Below, one piece after another: positions 11,387-24,478 of a stretch of 64,000 nt of DNA. The notes under the pieces are model-generated. The model searched no databases. It was not told where the DNA came from and saw only the letters and a program-made list of their open reading frames with translations. Origin of the DNA: Thamnidium elegans (taxonomy: Eukaryota > Mucoromycota > Mucoromycetes > Mucorales > Mucoraceae). Both the position numbers and the translations under genes were made by a program. The stretch is taken from NCBI GenBank assembly GCA_025201345.1, contig JAIXMG010000014.1:620001-684000 (forward strand), given 5' to 3'. The first letter of the stretch is position 1, and the number at the start of each line of letters is the position of its first letter.

Positions 11387-12246
11387 TATTGTAGTATATT
11401 CGATTTTTTAGGAGTGGGTAAAAAGGAAATGAGTATTTTTTTTTTTTATGAAAACATCGGTTTAAATAGAATTGTTAAAAAAAAATTTTTACTTGAGACA
11501 TCGCCAAGAGAAAGAACAAATATCTTTATCAGTAACATCTATTTGAAACAGAAACCAAACCACATCTAAAAAAAAAAAAAAGAAAAAAAAAAGGCACCGA
11601 TGATGATCATATACTTCAAAACAATTGTATTGGCCAAGTCTATATAAAATTTAAGTTAGTTGAAAAGTTTATTCATAGTACATGTACCTTATATATATAT
11701 ATATATATATTTACTTTATAGTATTGAGCTACGTTCTTCATTTCGACTCTTCCATTGTATGTTATTGATTCAGATGTGTTTGGCTATTGTATAAAATATC
11801 TTGATTGAATTTGTTTCTTTTGGATCCTAACACTTCCTTTTTTTTTTTGCAGGCCCTGGTTTCAGCATAAATTTTTAATTGGAAGTTGGCTAATCAATTT
11901 GAAATGTTTTCCAATCAAGCGTGTCTATTATAATTATTGATTTTTTTTGTAAAAAGACAATCAAAGATCTCAATGAGTGGTCTACTATTTCGAAATTGAT
12001 TTCCAGAGATAAAGAAAAAATCTACCGTGAAACAATTTTTTTTTTTTTTTTTTTTTTTTGCAGTAAAGATAAGAGAGCTCTCCATGAGTGGTTCCGAATA
12101 CGATTTCCATATTGATTTCTTGAGATAATGATAACGTAAATATATTGCCTTGAAACATTTTTTTTTTAAAAAAAAGTAAATATTTTTAGTATAAAAGCAG
12201 ATATAAAAATATTCCAAATTATATTACATTATATTTCTGCTTAAAC
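11387..12246. promoter_or_regulatory. Divergent promoter region of CMC-A
   Basis: This 860-bp interval lies between the start codons of the two head-to-head genes. A TATA-like TATAAAAG at 12190-12197 stands about 50 bp before the Tnp2 ATG. The rest has long A and T runs and a (TA)n stretch near 11692. No TATA-like site is obvious for the partner gene. Confidence 0.5.
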
Positions 12247-15200
12247 ATGTCTTCTTATGTCCCCAGCAAACGTACCCGTGTCTCTGGAAGTAATATCAAA
12301 TACGTTCACCAGCTCCTTCTTCAAAAGGCAAGGTCCGCCGTCACACCCGCCCCTCTTGTTGTAAATACCGAAAACGAAAGCTCGTATGAATATGACTGTG
12401 GCGACTATATTGATTTCGATGATGAACAAGAAACAAATGAGCATGCTACCAGTGATGTTTTAGAGAACGAAGGTAAGAATTAATCATATACTGTATATAA
12501 TTTAGCCATTTTACTTACATATACATTAAAGCAGATCAATCCGACTTTCCTGATTTCTTGTTTGTTGATCCCGCTACCACAACTGAAAATGACAATACAA
12601 TACTTGAAGATACTGACCAGGTTGATGGTGATATTAAATATAAATTGAATGATCCAAAATTCCCATTCACTACAATCGAAAGATACAGTATAATGTTTGA
12701 AGAAGTATGCGATACGTACAACATCAGTCGCGAAGGCTCAAGAGCGTTAAGACATTTAATCAATATGATGATAGCAGACAACACGTTAGGTAAATAATTT
12801 CAAACTACTACATAGATTCAATAAGAGACTAATATATACAATTTTTCTAAAAAAAAAAAATTAAAAAATACCTCATATATTGACAGATTGTACTAACAAG
12901 CTTTTGAGCCATGATACTTGTAACAGTCTCGTTAAAAACGCCGTACCTCTGGCTATGACACGAAAATTCGATATCTGTATCAATGCGTGTTACTTATATA
13001 GTACCGAAGATATCCATCTTCTCAACTGTCCAGTGTGTCATACGGCTAGATCCTCCGCCAAGGTTACCAAGATGATTTCTATTTCGGACAAGATCGTCGA
13101 AATGCTTCTTTCAGACGAAATCCGTACAAACTTAATAGAACGCCAGGTCGAAGTAGCCGAGCATATAACAAGGACCAGTGACACATATGCAGATATCTAC
13201 GATGGTGATATCTTTAGAAGCTTGTATAACAATCAGATTATAAACAATGATGAAAATATATTAAATATTTACCTCAAAGTTGATATTGACGGGTTCACCT
13301 CTTCTTCGTCTCATTCTTCAATTGTAATGGTCCACGCTGTTATCTTAAATTTAGATTCATCAGAAAGGTATTAAAATTAAAAAAAAAAAAGTACCAATCG
13401 AGGCAAAGTACTAATATAAGTCATACAACCACCTTATTTCATAGATATAAACGGAATGCGACCTTTCAAATAGCTGTTCTCCCTGGAAAGTCAAAAGCTG
13501 ATTTTAATTCCTTTTTAAAGCCTATTGTCGATGAAATCAAGATGCTTTCAGAAAAAACCATTGTCATTCAAACAGATAATAGTGAAACACCCATACGCTG
13601 TAAAGTATATCTTCTTTTTGTAAATGGTGACGGCATAGAATGTAATAGACTTATGAATTTCTCCGGTCATACAGGGTACTTATATTGATATATGAATAAA
13701 CCATGTCGATTTTCAGCTAACTTTCTTTTTCTTAAGCACGTTTGGTTGCCGCTTTTGCTTAAGCCATGGGTTGCATAGAGTGGAGGGCCCTCCAAATACA
13801 AGAAGAAGTGGAATGTACTTTCCTAATCGTGATGCCCCATTGAGATCTAAAGAAAGTTTATTACTAGAAGACACAAGCTCAATTTACGTATGTTATTTAT
13901 TTATTTATTTTTTTTTAAAAAGAAAATACTCACAGAATTCGCCCTATTTCTTTTAGCAAAACAATACATACGGCATTAAAAAACCAACCATATTCGGATC
14001 ACTGAATACATATACAGGTTCCTGCATGTTCGGTTTTGATGAGCTTCACGGTATATCAAATGTCGCCAAATTGCTTTTTGATCTGATATCTCCTCGGTAT
14101 AACACAAGTTTTAAGTTTTATGGTAACGAGTCGCTTTATCCATTCCAGTTATCCAATGCAAAATTCGATTGTTTAAATACTAGCATGCAAAAATCTCGAA
14201 TGTATATACCAGCCGGCGTGTTTCAAGGTAGTTTTCATCCTGTCAATCCTTTAAACGTGAAGAGTCTCTATCGCTCAATTGACTGGATAACGTGGCTTGT
14301 TTTTGTAGTACCCACGCTTGTAGTTGGCTTGTTCGATGATGCAGATATCAGGGTTGCTGTCCTCGCTTTGACTCGTGCCTGTTCAATTTCATTACAATGG
14401 GTGGTATCTAAAGATGATATTTTAGAAATTGAATCGTAAGTGAAAAGTGATTGAGAAAAAAAATGTCTAAATATAATAATATCTAACATACTCTGGTTAA
14501 AAAATAGATCCCTAGAAAAATGGTATCGTTGTATAGATCAATATATTGCCAATAACGCACTTTCCAAATCGGTATACAAATCTTCTATGCATCACCTTTT
14601 CCATATACCACAAATTATTCGACAATGTTCTTCCTTGAGAAATATAAGTGTTCGAAGCATGGAAAGAGAAATTGGTAATTATAAAAAGAAGATGAGAGCA
14701 AGAGTTGATGCAGAAGCAAACGCCTTGAATGTAATTGAGCGAATTGCCAGGTTCAAGTTCTTAGATACAACAAAGATGATGGATTTCTCAACTCTTTACA
14801 ATCGAAATCCCCAAAGCCAGTCAAAAGGTTTTATTTATCATCCTCTCACATACATCGACAACTGTAAAGACTATCCTCAACTTTGGGAGCCGTTTTCTTC
14901 TCCAGTTATAATTTCAAGAAACTCGGCTGTTGATAGCTCTATTGAAGGTTTGATTAGAATGGATAAATTTATACAGGCCATTAGTTCTTACAAACGACGA
15001 TATCTGGGCATCACTAAAGGACGTCCTCTTACTTTAAACTTGGATATGGAAATAACGCCTGCAGCTAAATTATGGCTTGATTCACATGTGCAGACATCCA
15101 CGTTGTTTAAGAAAAAACACCCATCTAGAAACAATAGAGGAGGGGAATATATAATGTTTGAGTCAAGCGTAAAAAAAAGGTATGCTTAGATATGTATATA

Positions 15201-15628
15201 TATACTTGCTTCGTTACCATTACTAACTTTTCCATTTATCATTTGATATTATTAGGGTGCGTAACCGTTTACAATCCATTTCCAACTGGTATGTCGCCAA
15301 GGTACTTTTCTTTTTCGAAATCGACTTGGAGCTTCCGGAAAGTAGAAGTTGTGGTAGCTTTTACGCGGTGGTGGAAGTTATGAAGTCTCATAAAACTTCA
15401 CCTTACTCGAAATGTATACCCTTGGTTCACCCTTTTCCCGCGAACGAGACAAAAAAATACGCTGTGATCGACGTTGGTGATATTTTATCAGTTGTTGGGT
15501 TGATTCAAAAAACTGATTTGGTAAATAACCAGGCTCAATCTTCCAACTGGTTCTACGTGATTTCACCATCAACTGCTTTCGATCGAGACATGTCCATTAA
15601 CACAGGCAAGATTAGTGACCTGTTGTAG
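12247..15628 (+). CDS. Tnp2-type CACTA transposase, 8 exons, 955 aa
   Basis: Exons: 12247-12472, 12535-12789, 12887-13367, 13445-13675, 13737-13887, 13957-14435, 14508-15179, 15256-15628; seven GT-AG introns of 61-97 bp; the spliced frame is fully open. Family marks of Tnp2: a CPVCHTA cysteine pair (about residue 220), KVDIDGFTSSSSHSS (the DGF Asp, about 290), an AVLPGKSKADFNSFLKPIVDE block, VNGDGIECNRLMNFSGH then GCRFC, and FGFDELHG (about 475) followed by YPFQLSN, FQGSF and SISLQW. The C-terminal region has RSMEREIG and RGGEYIMF. It should bind and cut CMC-A ends. Homologues sit in CMC-B and CMC-F with mostly shared intron positions. No break found. Confidence 0.9.
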
Positions 15629-16344
15629 TGCAGTAGGTTTTTTTCGGTTAAAGTATTTCCTCTCTCTCTCTCTATGTATATATTTATAAAAATGAATAAA
15701 AAGAGTATTTTTTTTTTTTTTTTTTGTTTACAAAAAAAAAGATATAAACATAAATTGATTGTGACTGGGCAATTCATCATGCTTTCTATGTTTGTAGTCA
15801 TCTATAGCTGAGCATAATCCAAAGTAAACCTTAGTTCTTCACACTCGGCAAACTTGCATATAGTTATCGTCATCTTAATTGTTTTCTTTCTATTCAATCT
15901 TTTTGCAGCAACATTTTTTTTACGTTTCTCGTCGTAAAAAAAAAGGATTTTTTAGCGTTATCTTTAGTGTCAACACTAGTAAGAGGTCTTTATTTTATTA
16001 AAGTTAACGGTATGTATTGCGAATTAAAGGAATAAGTAAAAAAAAAAAAAAAAAAAAAAAAGTGGTAGAATATACAGGCGTTTATTAAAAAAAAAATACT
16101 TGCTTTATATAAGAACTCACTAGAGCGGAATATTAATTTTAACAAAGTAATCCACATGAAAAAAAAATATATATATTATCTAGCGATAAATGGAGCGATA
16201 TCGCTTCCTCGACCGATGAAACCTTTATTTTTTAAAAAATTAGAATTTTGTTAGCATTCTTTTTTTTTCTATTTGGAGAAAATGCGCAAAAGCTGTAATT
16301 AAAAAGAAGGAAATTGAAATTCCATCGATAATTTTTTTTTTCCC
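15629..16344. other. Non-coding 3' part of CMC-A
   Basis: No gene; poly-T and poly-A runs (for example near 15710 and 16037). GCGATA-type repeats begin near 16180. Confidence 0.5.
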
Positions 16345-16435
16345 TGCCAAATTTTATCGATACCGCTTGTGTAAGCGATACAACGCTCCCACAACCGCCA
16401 TCGCTTAGATATTATCGCTCTGGCTCGCCTTAGTG
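16345..16435. repeat. CMC-A right terminus and subterminal repeats
   Basis: TTTATCGATACCGCTTG, AGCGATA and CGCTTAGATATTATCGCTC motifs lead to the terminal GGCTCGCCTTAGTG, the inverted match of the left end. Confidence 0.85.
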
Positions 16436-16784
16436 ATAGTATTACCTCGGAAGAAGTAAGGCCTTATATGCTTAGCATGTATAAGAGGTGTAGTGAAGTT
16501 ATTAAAGAAAAAGGATATTGGACAAAGCATTAGTTGCTTTTTTATAAATCATACAAATAAAAATCTTGAAAGAGGCAAAAGTGTCCGCATGCACCTCTTA
16601 ATTTAAAATTTATTTTGATCGGAGTTTTTACTATTTACAGCTGTTAAATTTCGATTGTGCTTTTTACTTTTTGAAGGGCTTTCAATTGGTATATTACTCA
16701 TTTTATTTGAATACGAATACCATCAGATATTACATAAAAACCAAAGAGGTAAATAACATGCGGACACTTTTGCCGCATACTGTA

Positions 16785-17889
16785 GATAAAAACTCTATTC
16801 TTCATGATTTATTGTTAGAAACATGATCGGCCCTATAGGGCTGATTTGAAAAGTACTTGTTAATAAATTTCTCTGATATTACCTCAATTCCAACAATTCC
16901 CATTAACATAATAAATACATAATCGTTGATGTCGCTTCGTAATAACATTTTTTTTTAAAATAAAAGGAAAGTAAACTAACAGAGGCATTCCTATTTTTTT
17001 ATTAAATTTATTAGGAATATTTTTAGAAACTCAAATTTAGCAACGACCGATATTGTTTGGACGATTTTTAAATTTAGAAAGTCGGGATTTTTTCAAAAAT
17101 GGTATGTTGGAATAACAACTCGGTTTGGATTGCTCTTAAGATCTAAAGCTATCGGTTCGCCTTTTAACTCTATTAGCCACTAGAACCATACGTATCATTA
17201 TGTGACACAACCAATATTTAAGGTTCAAACTCCGAAAATGTTCGGCGGAAATATCGGCGTATTTTCACTGTATGGGTATTTCACAAAATTATATAAATAT
17301 AATATTAATGTTTTATTTAATATTTATGCCAAATTTTTGTAACAGACTCAAAAATTAAATTATATTGCATATTGTTTTATTATATTTTTATTTTTTGTAT
17401 GTTTTATGGTCTTAAAAAAATGCAGTAACTATTTAAAATTAAATATTTTACGTAAAGTCTCGACGTTTTAAATTGGTTTTAGCTTTTTTTTACTTAAAAC
17501 AATGACGGACTGCCCGAGCAAGCTGTTAAAAAAATCGCTAGTTTGTAGAATCAATAAAAGAGGAAAACGAGTAACGTTAAACGGATTTACTTCTCTGATA
17601 ATTATAAAAATAAAATAATATATATGGTAAGAGCATCCTGTCGGGCAAAAATGCAAATAAGCGATTTAAAGGCGGTTTAATGATGGCTGGACCGCTAAGA
17701 ACCAATATCAGCCTATCATTCCACTATCGGATTCTAATTTAATACAATTAATAAACACACCTTGGCTATTTCCAAGCAAAAAAAAATACTACCCCCTCTT
17801 TTTGGAAAAAAAATATTCCTCCATTAAAAAGGAATAGACCCAACTTAATTAGGAATAGTGTAAGACAACAAAGTCCGGTTCTGTTATAC
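16785..17889. other. Intergenic stretch with an LTR-end-like sequence
   Basis: Only short, unconvincing frames occur. At about 16860-16896 the sequence AATAAATTTCTCTGATATTA then CCTCAATTCCAACA resembles the end of the LTR at 45443-46279, so this may be an old LTR remnant. Confidence 0.4.
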
Positions 17890-19525
17890 TACTGTGAGGG
17901 GAAAAATGGTACCGTTTGATTGAAAAAATTAGGTTTTACATTAATTCAAGCCTGTTTGAGAATTTTATCAGCGTAAGTAATATTTTACTTTAAAGAGAAA
18001 AGTCTCAGCTATAAATGATGTAGCCTATGCGCTTGTAAGTTTACCACAGGTTGAATGGTCAGGTCTCAAATATTCCTTGTCAATAATTTATGAAAAAAAT
18101 TAAATAGATTACATTAGAATTCGACAACATTCCTCTAGATTGAAATGTCGAATAAACTTCAAAAATGCTCTGAGTTATGCTGTATATACGCCCTTGCTAA
18201 AAATATTAAAATAGTATATTAAGAACTGTTTAACGGTTCATATTCGATCATTTCTACTTTGATTTACCTTTTATATTGAATATTACATTATGGTTCCCCG
18301 TTTATCCTCTGAATTCAAGAATTCGATCAAGTCTTTGCTGTTCCGTAAAGTGCCTTACTCTAGGATTATGAAAACTTATCCAGCAACTTCCAAAAATACG
18401 TTGACTCGCCTTAGGAAGCTTTACTTAGGTGCTGGTCATGTGACCAAGGGTAGTAGATCAAGCAAAATGACTTATCAGACCAAGTCTTATGTTGCAAGGC
18501 AGCTTCGAACAGGTGCTCTAGAAGATCCTCGAGGTGTTCAGAAACTTTTAAGTTCAGAGCAGGTGGAAATGTCATTGAATGGTATTCGAAAGTCTCTCCG
18601 ACAAATGGGATTTAAGGCAAAAAGGAAGGTCAAGACTAACTTCGTTAGCAGGAGAAACATAATCATTCGTCTGGCATGGGCAAAAAATTGTAGGTATCTT
18701 ACAGTAGATTAGTGGCGTCAGTGGGTGTTTTCTGACGAGACTAGGGTCAATATGTGGGATTCTGACGGTAATTCTTTTTATTGGTCCGATGGCGATGAAA
18801 CTTTACGATCCCATCAAGTGGAGCCTCATGTGCAAGGAGATGGTGGAGGAGTCATTTTTTGGAGCTGTATGGCAGCAAAAGAACCAGGATATGGCGCTAC
18901 AATTATAGATGGAACTGTCAACTCAGAGGAGTACGTTAAAATTTTAGGTACATCTTTAATAGACACGCTTGATCACTTTGACCTGCACTATGGCGGAACC
19001 GTTGTACTCAAAATAATATTATGGTAACTATTATACCAATTTTTTTACGTATAGCCAATCATATTTAAGAATGACTTGTTACCATAAAGGTAACAATGAT
19101 AACAAGTTTTTTGAATGAGAAATACTCATCTCATAAGCAAAAGCTAGCCAAAAGAATCTCGAAAACCTTTTAAGGAAGACTTTAGATACATGTATATTTA
19201 TTTTTTTGTATTCTTTTTAATTTTTTATTATTATTATAATTGAAATGTTTTTTTTAAAAAGAAAATATGGTATCCAACACCATATATGTAATAAATGTTA
19301 CTATATCTTTTTTAATTTATACAATTTTTTTTTTTTTTTTTTACTGACTGATTTTTTTTTTTTTACTAGCTGATTTTTTTTTTTACTAGTGTAACTTTTT
19401 TATCCTTTATACTTTTTTTTTTATGAATAGCTTATAGCCTATATTAAAGAGATATTACCAGCGGAAGCGCCGAGGTTTGAGTTAAACACAAAGTATGGCG
19501 CTATAACAAAGAACTGATTAGAGTT

Positions 19526-20468
19526 TTATGGACATTGAATAAGACCGACTTGAAGACTGATGTCATATATATTAATGACTGCGTATTTTTCTTGTGTTAT
19601 TGTTTGGCCAAGTTGTTCTTGAACCGGGATGTTTCTTTTTACAATTGGAATTGAAGAATCGAATGAAGCAGTGGCATGTTGTTTCATTACTGTAACAAAA
19701 GCGAGGAATTGAATACTGGAATCAGGCAAGACATGCTTAAAGTAGAAGAAAACTGTTCCAACAAACCAACGTTCTCTTCGTCTAAAAAAAAAAAGTTAGT
19801 TTCAATTTTGTATTAGTTTTACATTATTAACACAAACCTATTGTCCAGCGCAGAAAAAAATACGTGATGATTTCCACGACTAGTCTCATTTCGGATGTGT
19901 CTATACCTTGATGACGAAAAAATAGTGGAATTCTTCCAAAGACGTGATGCCAGAGTTATTTCGAGATTGTTGAAATCAACAGAACCAACAGCAGCATTTG
20001 AACGAAGGTAATATCGTTTAACAGCTTTAATAAACCTATCGCCACTTACACCTTCAACTGTTGAACTAGCATTGAGAATTACTGTGGAAAATGGCTCCCA
20101 TAACTGAGGTCCATTTCTATCTTCTGGATGGTTCATATAACTGTTGGTGGAGTACGATGCAGGCTTAATCAGATTGACAAGGCTTTCGATATCCAAAACA
20201 GAATTGATATAGCTTTGTAGACCAAGTCGTTCGATCAAATTACTGGCATTTTTTCCACCACTTCTTTTTGATTTAATCAGCTTAGAAAATACACCTATAG
20301 TTCGTTCCATAGACCTTGTAGAATATGCTCGCAAAGGACCTTGTCTACGGATCATGAAAGGAATATGGATCAGGTAATGTTGAACAGGTCTAAACACGCT
20401 TCTTGGTAACTTCTTTGGTCTACTTGATCAGCGAGATATTTATGCCAGTGTTCAAAATGACTGTTAGG

Positions 20469-20499
<31 letters not shown>

Positions 20500-22663
20500 G
20501 GTTAGGTAATTGAAAGGAATAAAATATAATAGTTTGATTTTGTACTTACTTTTGTATTTCATATAGCATGTTTTCTGTCAAGTGCCATTGAAGGGACAAA
20601 GCACATCCTTTTACCAAAGATAATAATGCCTTTTTAGTAGCGATGTCAGCAATATATGGGATTACAATGGTGTGAATGCAACTTAATAGAAAATCCAACC
20701 AATCTACGTGTCTTGTACCATCAACTTTTTCAATTACATTATCAAAACTTCCTTGAAACGATGTAGGAATAAATTTTCTTGATTTTGCAATACTCTCACC
20801 AATTGCTTTTAGGTCGTTTCTGCTAATGTAAAAAGGGTAATCTTGGGTATTCTTTGTTCCGTCATCGTTAGTGTAGTAAAATAAAGATCCTTGACTTGAT
20901 GGAAGATTAGCAATAGTGATCAACTCATACACCTGTTTACCGATACCTCTTGCTATCAAATGCAACTCATCGAGTCCGAACATACTGGAACCAGAGAAAG
21001 TGGTTATAGTAGAAAATATACTTGGACGACGTATTGATTTTTCCTGTAATTATCCCAACAAGCTGTGGTTAGTATTTTTTTTAAAAAAAAAAGCGTCTAT
21101 ATTATTACTTACAGGATTACCACGGATAAAATCATTTATAGGTCTCATGGGTGCATTGTTGTCTGGGAAGTACATACCATGAGAGCGATTATCAGGGGAT
21201 AAACCTTGGGTTTCACATACCCGGCATCCAAATCGTGAGTTGTGGGATCCCAGGTGAGCCATTTCGGCAACAGCTGGTATATCACCAGAAGCAAGCAAGA
21301 GATGTACTTTACATCGAACAATTTCTTCAAGACGATTTTTGATAACAAGACCTTTTTCGGACAAGTCCTTAATTTCGTCGACAATAGGTGTTAAGAAAGA
21401 ATCAAGATCCTTCGGTTTTGTGGTTCCAGGAAGGATTGCTAATTGTAATAAATATTCGTTTGTATATCTAAAAAAAAAAAAAAAAAAAAAAAAAATCAGT
21501 ATAAATAACATACGTACTGACAATGACATTTACCTTATAGATGGATCGAAATTAAACACAATTACGTGGATAATTGTATAAGTGTTTTTTCCTTTTTTTT
21601 GATTGACAAAACCATCCGTAAAAAGACCAATAGCAATATCATTAGGGTTGGTGAAAAACCCTTTTCTGATCAAGTCCTTATAGTTCTGGCCATCAAAGAT
21701 ATCTCTAATTTCGCCAATATCACTTGCCTCTCGTTCAGCTCGATACTTCAATAACTCATTGGTTTTTGGATCTGATATCATCTGTGCAAGAAGATCGCCA
21801 ATGGACATTATATTCATAACCGCTTTTGGAACCTGCTGAGAATTTTCTATATAACGGTTTGCATTACAGTGTTCGCATGTAGCTGTCGTTTCATGTAATC
21901 CATACAACTTACATCCTGTTTGACAAACAGTGTATTCATGGTCTTTAATGTTCTCTAGCTTTGATTTCAATAAATCATCAACGACATCACCATGAGATAC
22001 TATTACAGGTGTCTCTTCTATTTAAAAGGATATTGTTCATAGTAAGCATTGCGGTATTTATACAACTGAATATATTTTTTTATTTTATTACCTAACTTAA
22101 GTTCTTCATAGTCACGAAGGGTAGTATTGACAAACATAACTATTTCTCTATATGCAGCTCTTGAAATTTGGTTTCTGGTAATGATTTGTGAGAGGTGAAT
22201 ACTCAACAACTGGGTTTTAGTAAAGCTATTTTCACTAATATCATTACAACCATATAAATGGGATCGATCACCATCAGAAAATTCACAACTAGATTTATAC
22301 GATCTTTCTTCTTCGTTATGATGGCTTAAATGAAGATCGTCAAAATCAGCTACAATAGTAGACATGTAAGTAAAAAAAAAAAAAAAGGAGAGTAAGTTTA
22401 CAACACCAACATATAATAAAATTATATGTATTACCAATATCTGCATCATCGTCGATAAAGTAGTTATTCTCTTCTTCTTGGGTTGGCATATCATCAATAT
22501 CAATAACGGGACGAGACACCATAGAGGAATGATTTCTTTTATGATTATTCAACTGTCTGTATGTTTCAAAAGATATATGACAGGTATCGCAAACATAGTT
22601 ATTATGGGATATTCTTAATCGTTTGGTAGCACGGCTTGTGGATGATGATAAATTAAAAGACAT
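19526..22663 (-). pseudogene. Tnp2-type CACTA transposase (CMC-B), one frameshift
   Basis: Exons: 22663-22435, 22349-22092, 22017-21534, 21467-21113, 21043-20550, 20460-19838, 19781-19526. The N terminus has a C2H2 zinc finger (YVCDTCHISFETYRQLNNH) not seen in the CMC-A or CMC-F proteins. Core marks are LFTDGFVNQKKGKNT (DGF), LPGTTKPKDLDSFLTPIVDE, ASGDIPAVAEMAHLGSH then GCRVC, FGLDELHL and SLQWHL. In the sixth exon, near 20412-20417, one A appears to be missing from an A-run, so the frame shifts between YLADQVDQ and SVFRPVQHYL; all else is open. It could be a recent mutation or a homopolymer base-call error. Confidence 0.85.
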
Positions 22664-23442
22664 TTTTTTCAAGAAAAGTAATTTTTTTTTAAAACTTGAT
22701 GGGATGGAATCTGTATTAATTTACACTCGTATTTATATTAAATATTGTAGGTTATGATGATGATGACGGTAATTATAAGTAGGATCTATTATAGGCTTTG
22801 GTTAATTGATCTAAAAGCTGTTTGGTAGACACTAAATGATAATGTATGGCGATGACGGTTCAATGTCAGTATTTTTTAAAGAGAAAAAACTGTACGTAAC
22901 TAACTATTACGAAATATATAATTAAAATGGTGTCATGTCGAAGTGATAATGCAGAATATAAGGGTTAGATTATATTATGATCTCATTGCTCTTGTGTATT
23001 TCATGTATACGTGAAAAATGACATCGTTCTTTTTTTTTCTTTGTTTTTTGCATTTTCAGTTTTAACTGTGACAAAAAAAGCTTGTAATTTTATTTTACAT
23101 ATTTATAAAGTGATGGTATACTTTAATGTCAATTTTGATTGAACTTTGAATAATAGGTATATATAAATGGTGTTATTCCAAGAAAACGCTTACTATCATA
23201 AAAAAAAATGCATTACATCATTATACGACAGTACTTAAATTGTATACTTGTTCATAGCGTTTTTTTTTTTTAGTAGAAAATTGTATGATAAAGTTTAGTA
23301 ATATACCTATACGAATTATCACGTCATGGCTGGATATTTGATATAAGAAAAGAGTAAATATATAAAGGCCATATAATTGAATTTTACACTACTATTTACG
23401 TTCATATTTAAAAACTAATTTTTTTTTTTACCCTATTCAAAC
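22664..23442. promoter_or_regulatory. Divergent promoter region of CMC-B
   Basis: This interval separates the two divergent start codons. TATATAAAGG at about 23359 lies some 75 bp before the partner-gene ATG, and on the minus strand TATAAATACGAG near 22735 lies about 70 bp before the Tnp2 ATG. No other signal is clear. Confidence 0.5.
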
Positions 23443-24478
23443 ATGTCTAACCATAATACTAGTAACCTCAACTCTGCCATCAAGAATATTGAAGAAACTT
23501 TATATATAATTAAAAATGAAGTATTATCTATGAGAAGTGATATGACAAGGTTGAAAGCACAATTTGATCAACAATTTTCTCCACATATATCTGAAAGAGA
23601 TATGTCTTGGATTGAAGAAGATTGTCATCAAACAGGTATAATAGAGTTAAAATCGTCTGTTATAGTTTCATTAATATTCTTTATTTAGCTATTAGCGGTT
23701 TGAGTAAAGCAATACAAAGGAATAGGTTGGTTTCAAATCCTGATTATCGCGGCAGTAGAACAATCAATAGTTTTAGTGTTGACAAAATGACAAACAAACA
23801 AGTTTCGTTAAAGTCTCGTTACAATTACATGCTGCAGATTCTTAATAAAAGGGCACTTGGTGATAATGCACTCGATCTGTCAGAATCCAAATTGGATACC
23901 CTTCGTTTGGAGTTAAAAAGAATGGCTCGCCTGATCAAAGCCAATTTTATTGACGAAGACCATCCTCAGGTCGACAAAAAGTGGTCAAGTATTCCTGCAA
24001 TTGACCAACAATATTATCAATTGATTTTTGAAGAAAAGGCATTCCATAAAGGCTTCAATATTTATTTATGTAAAGATATGTGGGTAGCAAAAAATATGTT
24101 ACAAGAAGCGTTAAAAGCAAGTAACTATGCTAGAAAAAGAAGAGACGAGCAATCTTCTCAACTTGATAAGGTACAATATTTAAATATAACTATGTGGATT
24201 TTTTATTTTTCTTTATTAACATAAGCTTTTTTTTTTTTAAAAAAAAAAAAAGATTTTGGAGCTGGACAATGAGGATTCCGCTATGTCTTCCGAGAACGAA
24301 GTAGGGAGTCCTATAAATGAGGACGTGCTGTAAGTTAATTTCATTGTTTATACACTTTTTTATTCTAATTTATGTTACTTTTATTTTATTTTACCTTAGT
24401 ACTTCTTTTCTCGCTGACACTGAAGAGTTCTCTGTAGAGTCTGCTCCAGTAACAAAACGTGCTAGAAGAAGAGCCTAA
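23443..24478 (+). CDS. CMC-B partner protein, 4 exons, 276 aa
   Basis: Exons 23443-23635, 23689-24170, 24253-24329 and 24400-24478 splice into one open frame. The N terminus has a predicted coiled coil (IKNIEETLYIIKNEVLSMRS). The middle is basic and helical (KSRYNYMLQILNKRAL, LRLELKRMARLIKANFI). The C terminus is acidic, then ends KRARRRA, a likely nuclear localisation signal. No known domain recognised. It is transcribed away from the Tnp2 gene, as in CMC-A and CMC-F, and may be a TnpA-like DNA-binding helper (inference). Its last two exons survive in CMC-C at 56872-57067. Confidence 0.75.

Larger units (their letters stand above)
9403..16435 (+). mobile_element. CMC-A: CACTA-type element with intact Tnp2 gene, 7,033 bp
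   Basis: Ends read CACTAAGGCGAGCC and GGCTCGCCTTAGTG and are flanked by the 3-bp duplication ATA (9400-9402, 16436-16438). Removing the element and one ATA restores the Tc-b transposase frame. Inside, the partner gene (minus, 10392-11386) and the Tnp2 gene (plus, 12247-15628) diverge from a shared region. This is the most complete Tnp2 source in the window, though the partner gene appears frameshifted. Confidence 0.93.
8478..16533 (+). pseudogene. Tc1/mariner transposase (Tc-b), two stops and interrupted
   Basis: The frame starts MRKTSTSKIDNVVQCL with an HTH (VRETSSRTNVSKSTVAKIG). TGA at 8844-8846 stands where the relative Tc-d has a normal codon, and TAG at 913-915 of the 8-kb block (8913-8915) replaces the Trp just before the SDETKINRFGSDG block. 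FMHDNDRKHT and [15 protein letters not shown] follow. The frame is cut at 9402 by CMC-A and resumes at 16439, ending KGYWTKH at 16533. Both stops can be explained by C-to-T or G-to-A transitions. Confidence 0.88.
8125..16782 (+). mobile_element. Tc-b: Tc1/mariner element split by CMC-A
   Basis: Ends start CAGTATGCGGCAAAAGTGTC and are flanked by TA (8123-8124, 16783-16784). Without the 7,033-bp CMC-A and its 3-bp duplication, the element is about 1.6 kb, normal for this group. It is related to Tc-d at 29158. Confidence 0.9.

Noticed and set aside
18698..18715. Tiny intron (GTAGGT to TTACAG) removing the TAG in Tc-c
   Set aside because: It would be only about 17 bp long and would not remove the TAG, and the stop is one of three shared with Tc-c2.
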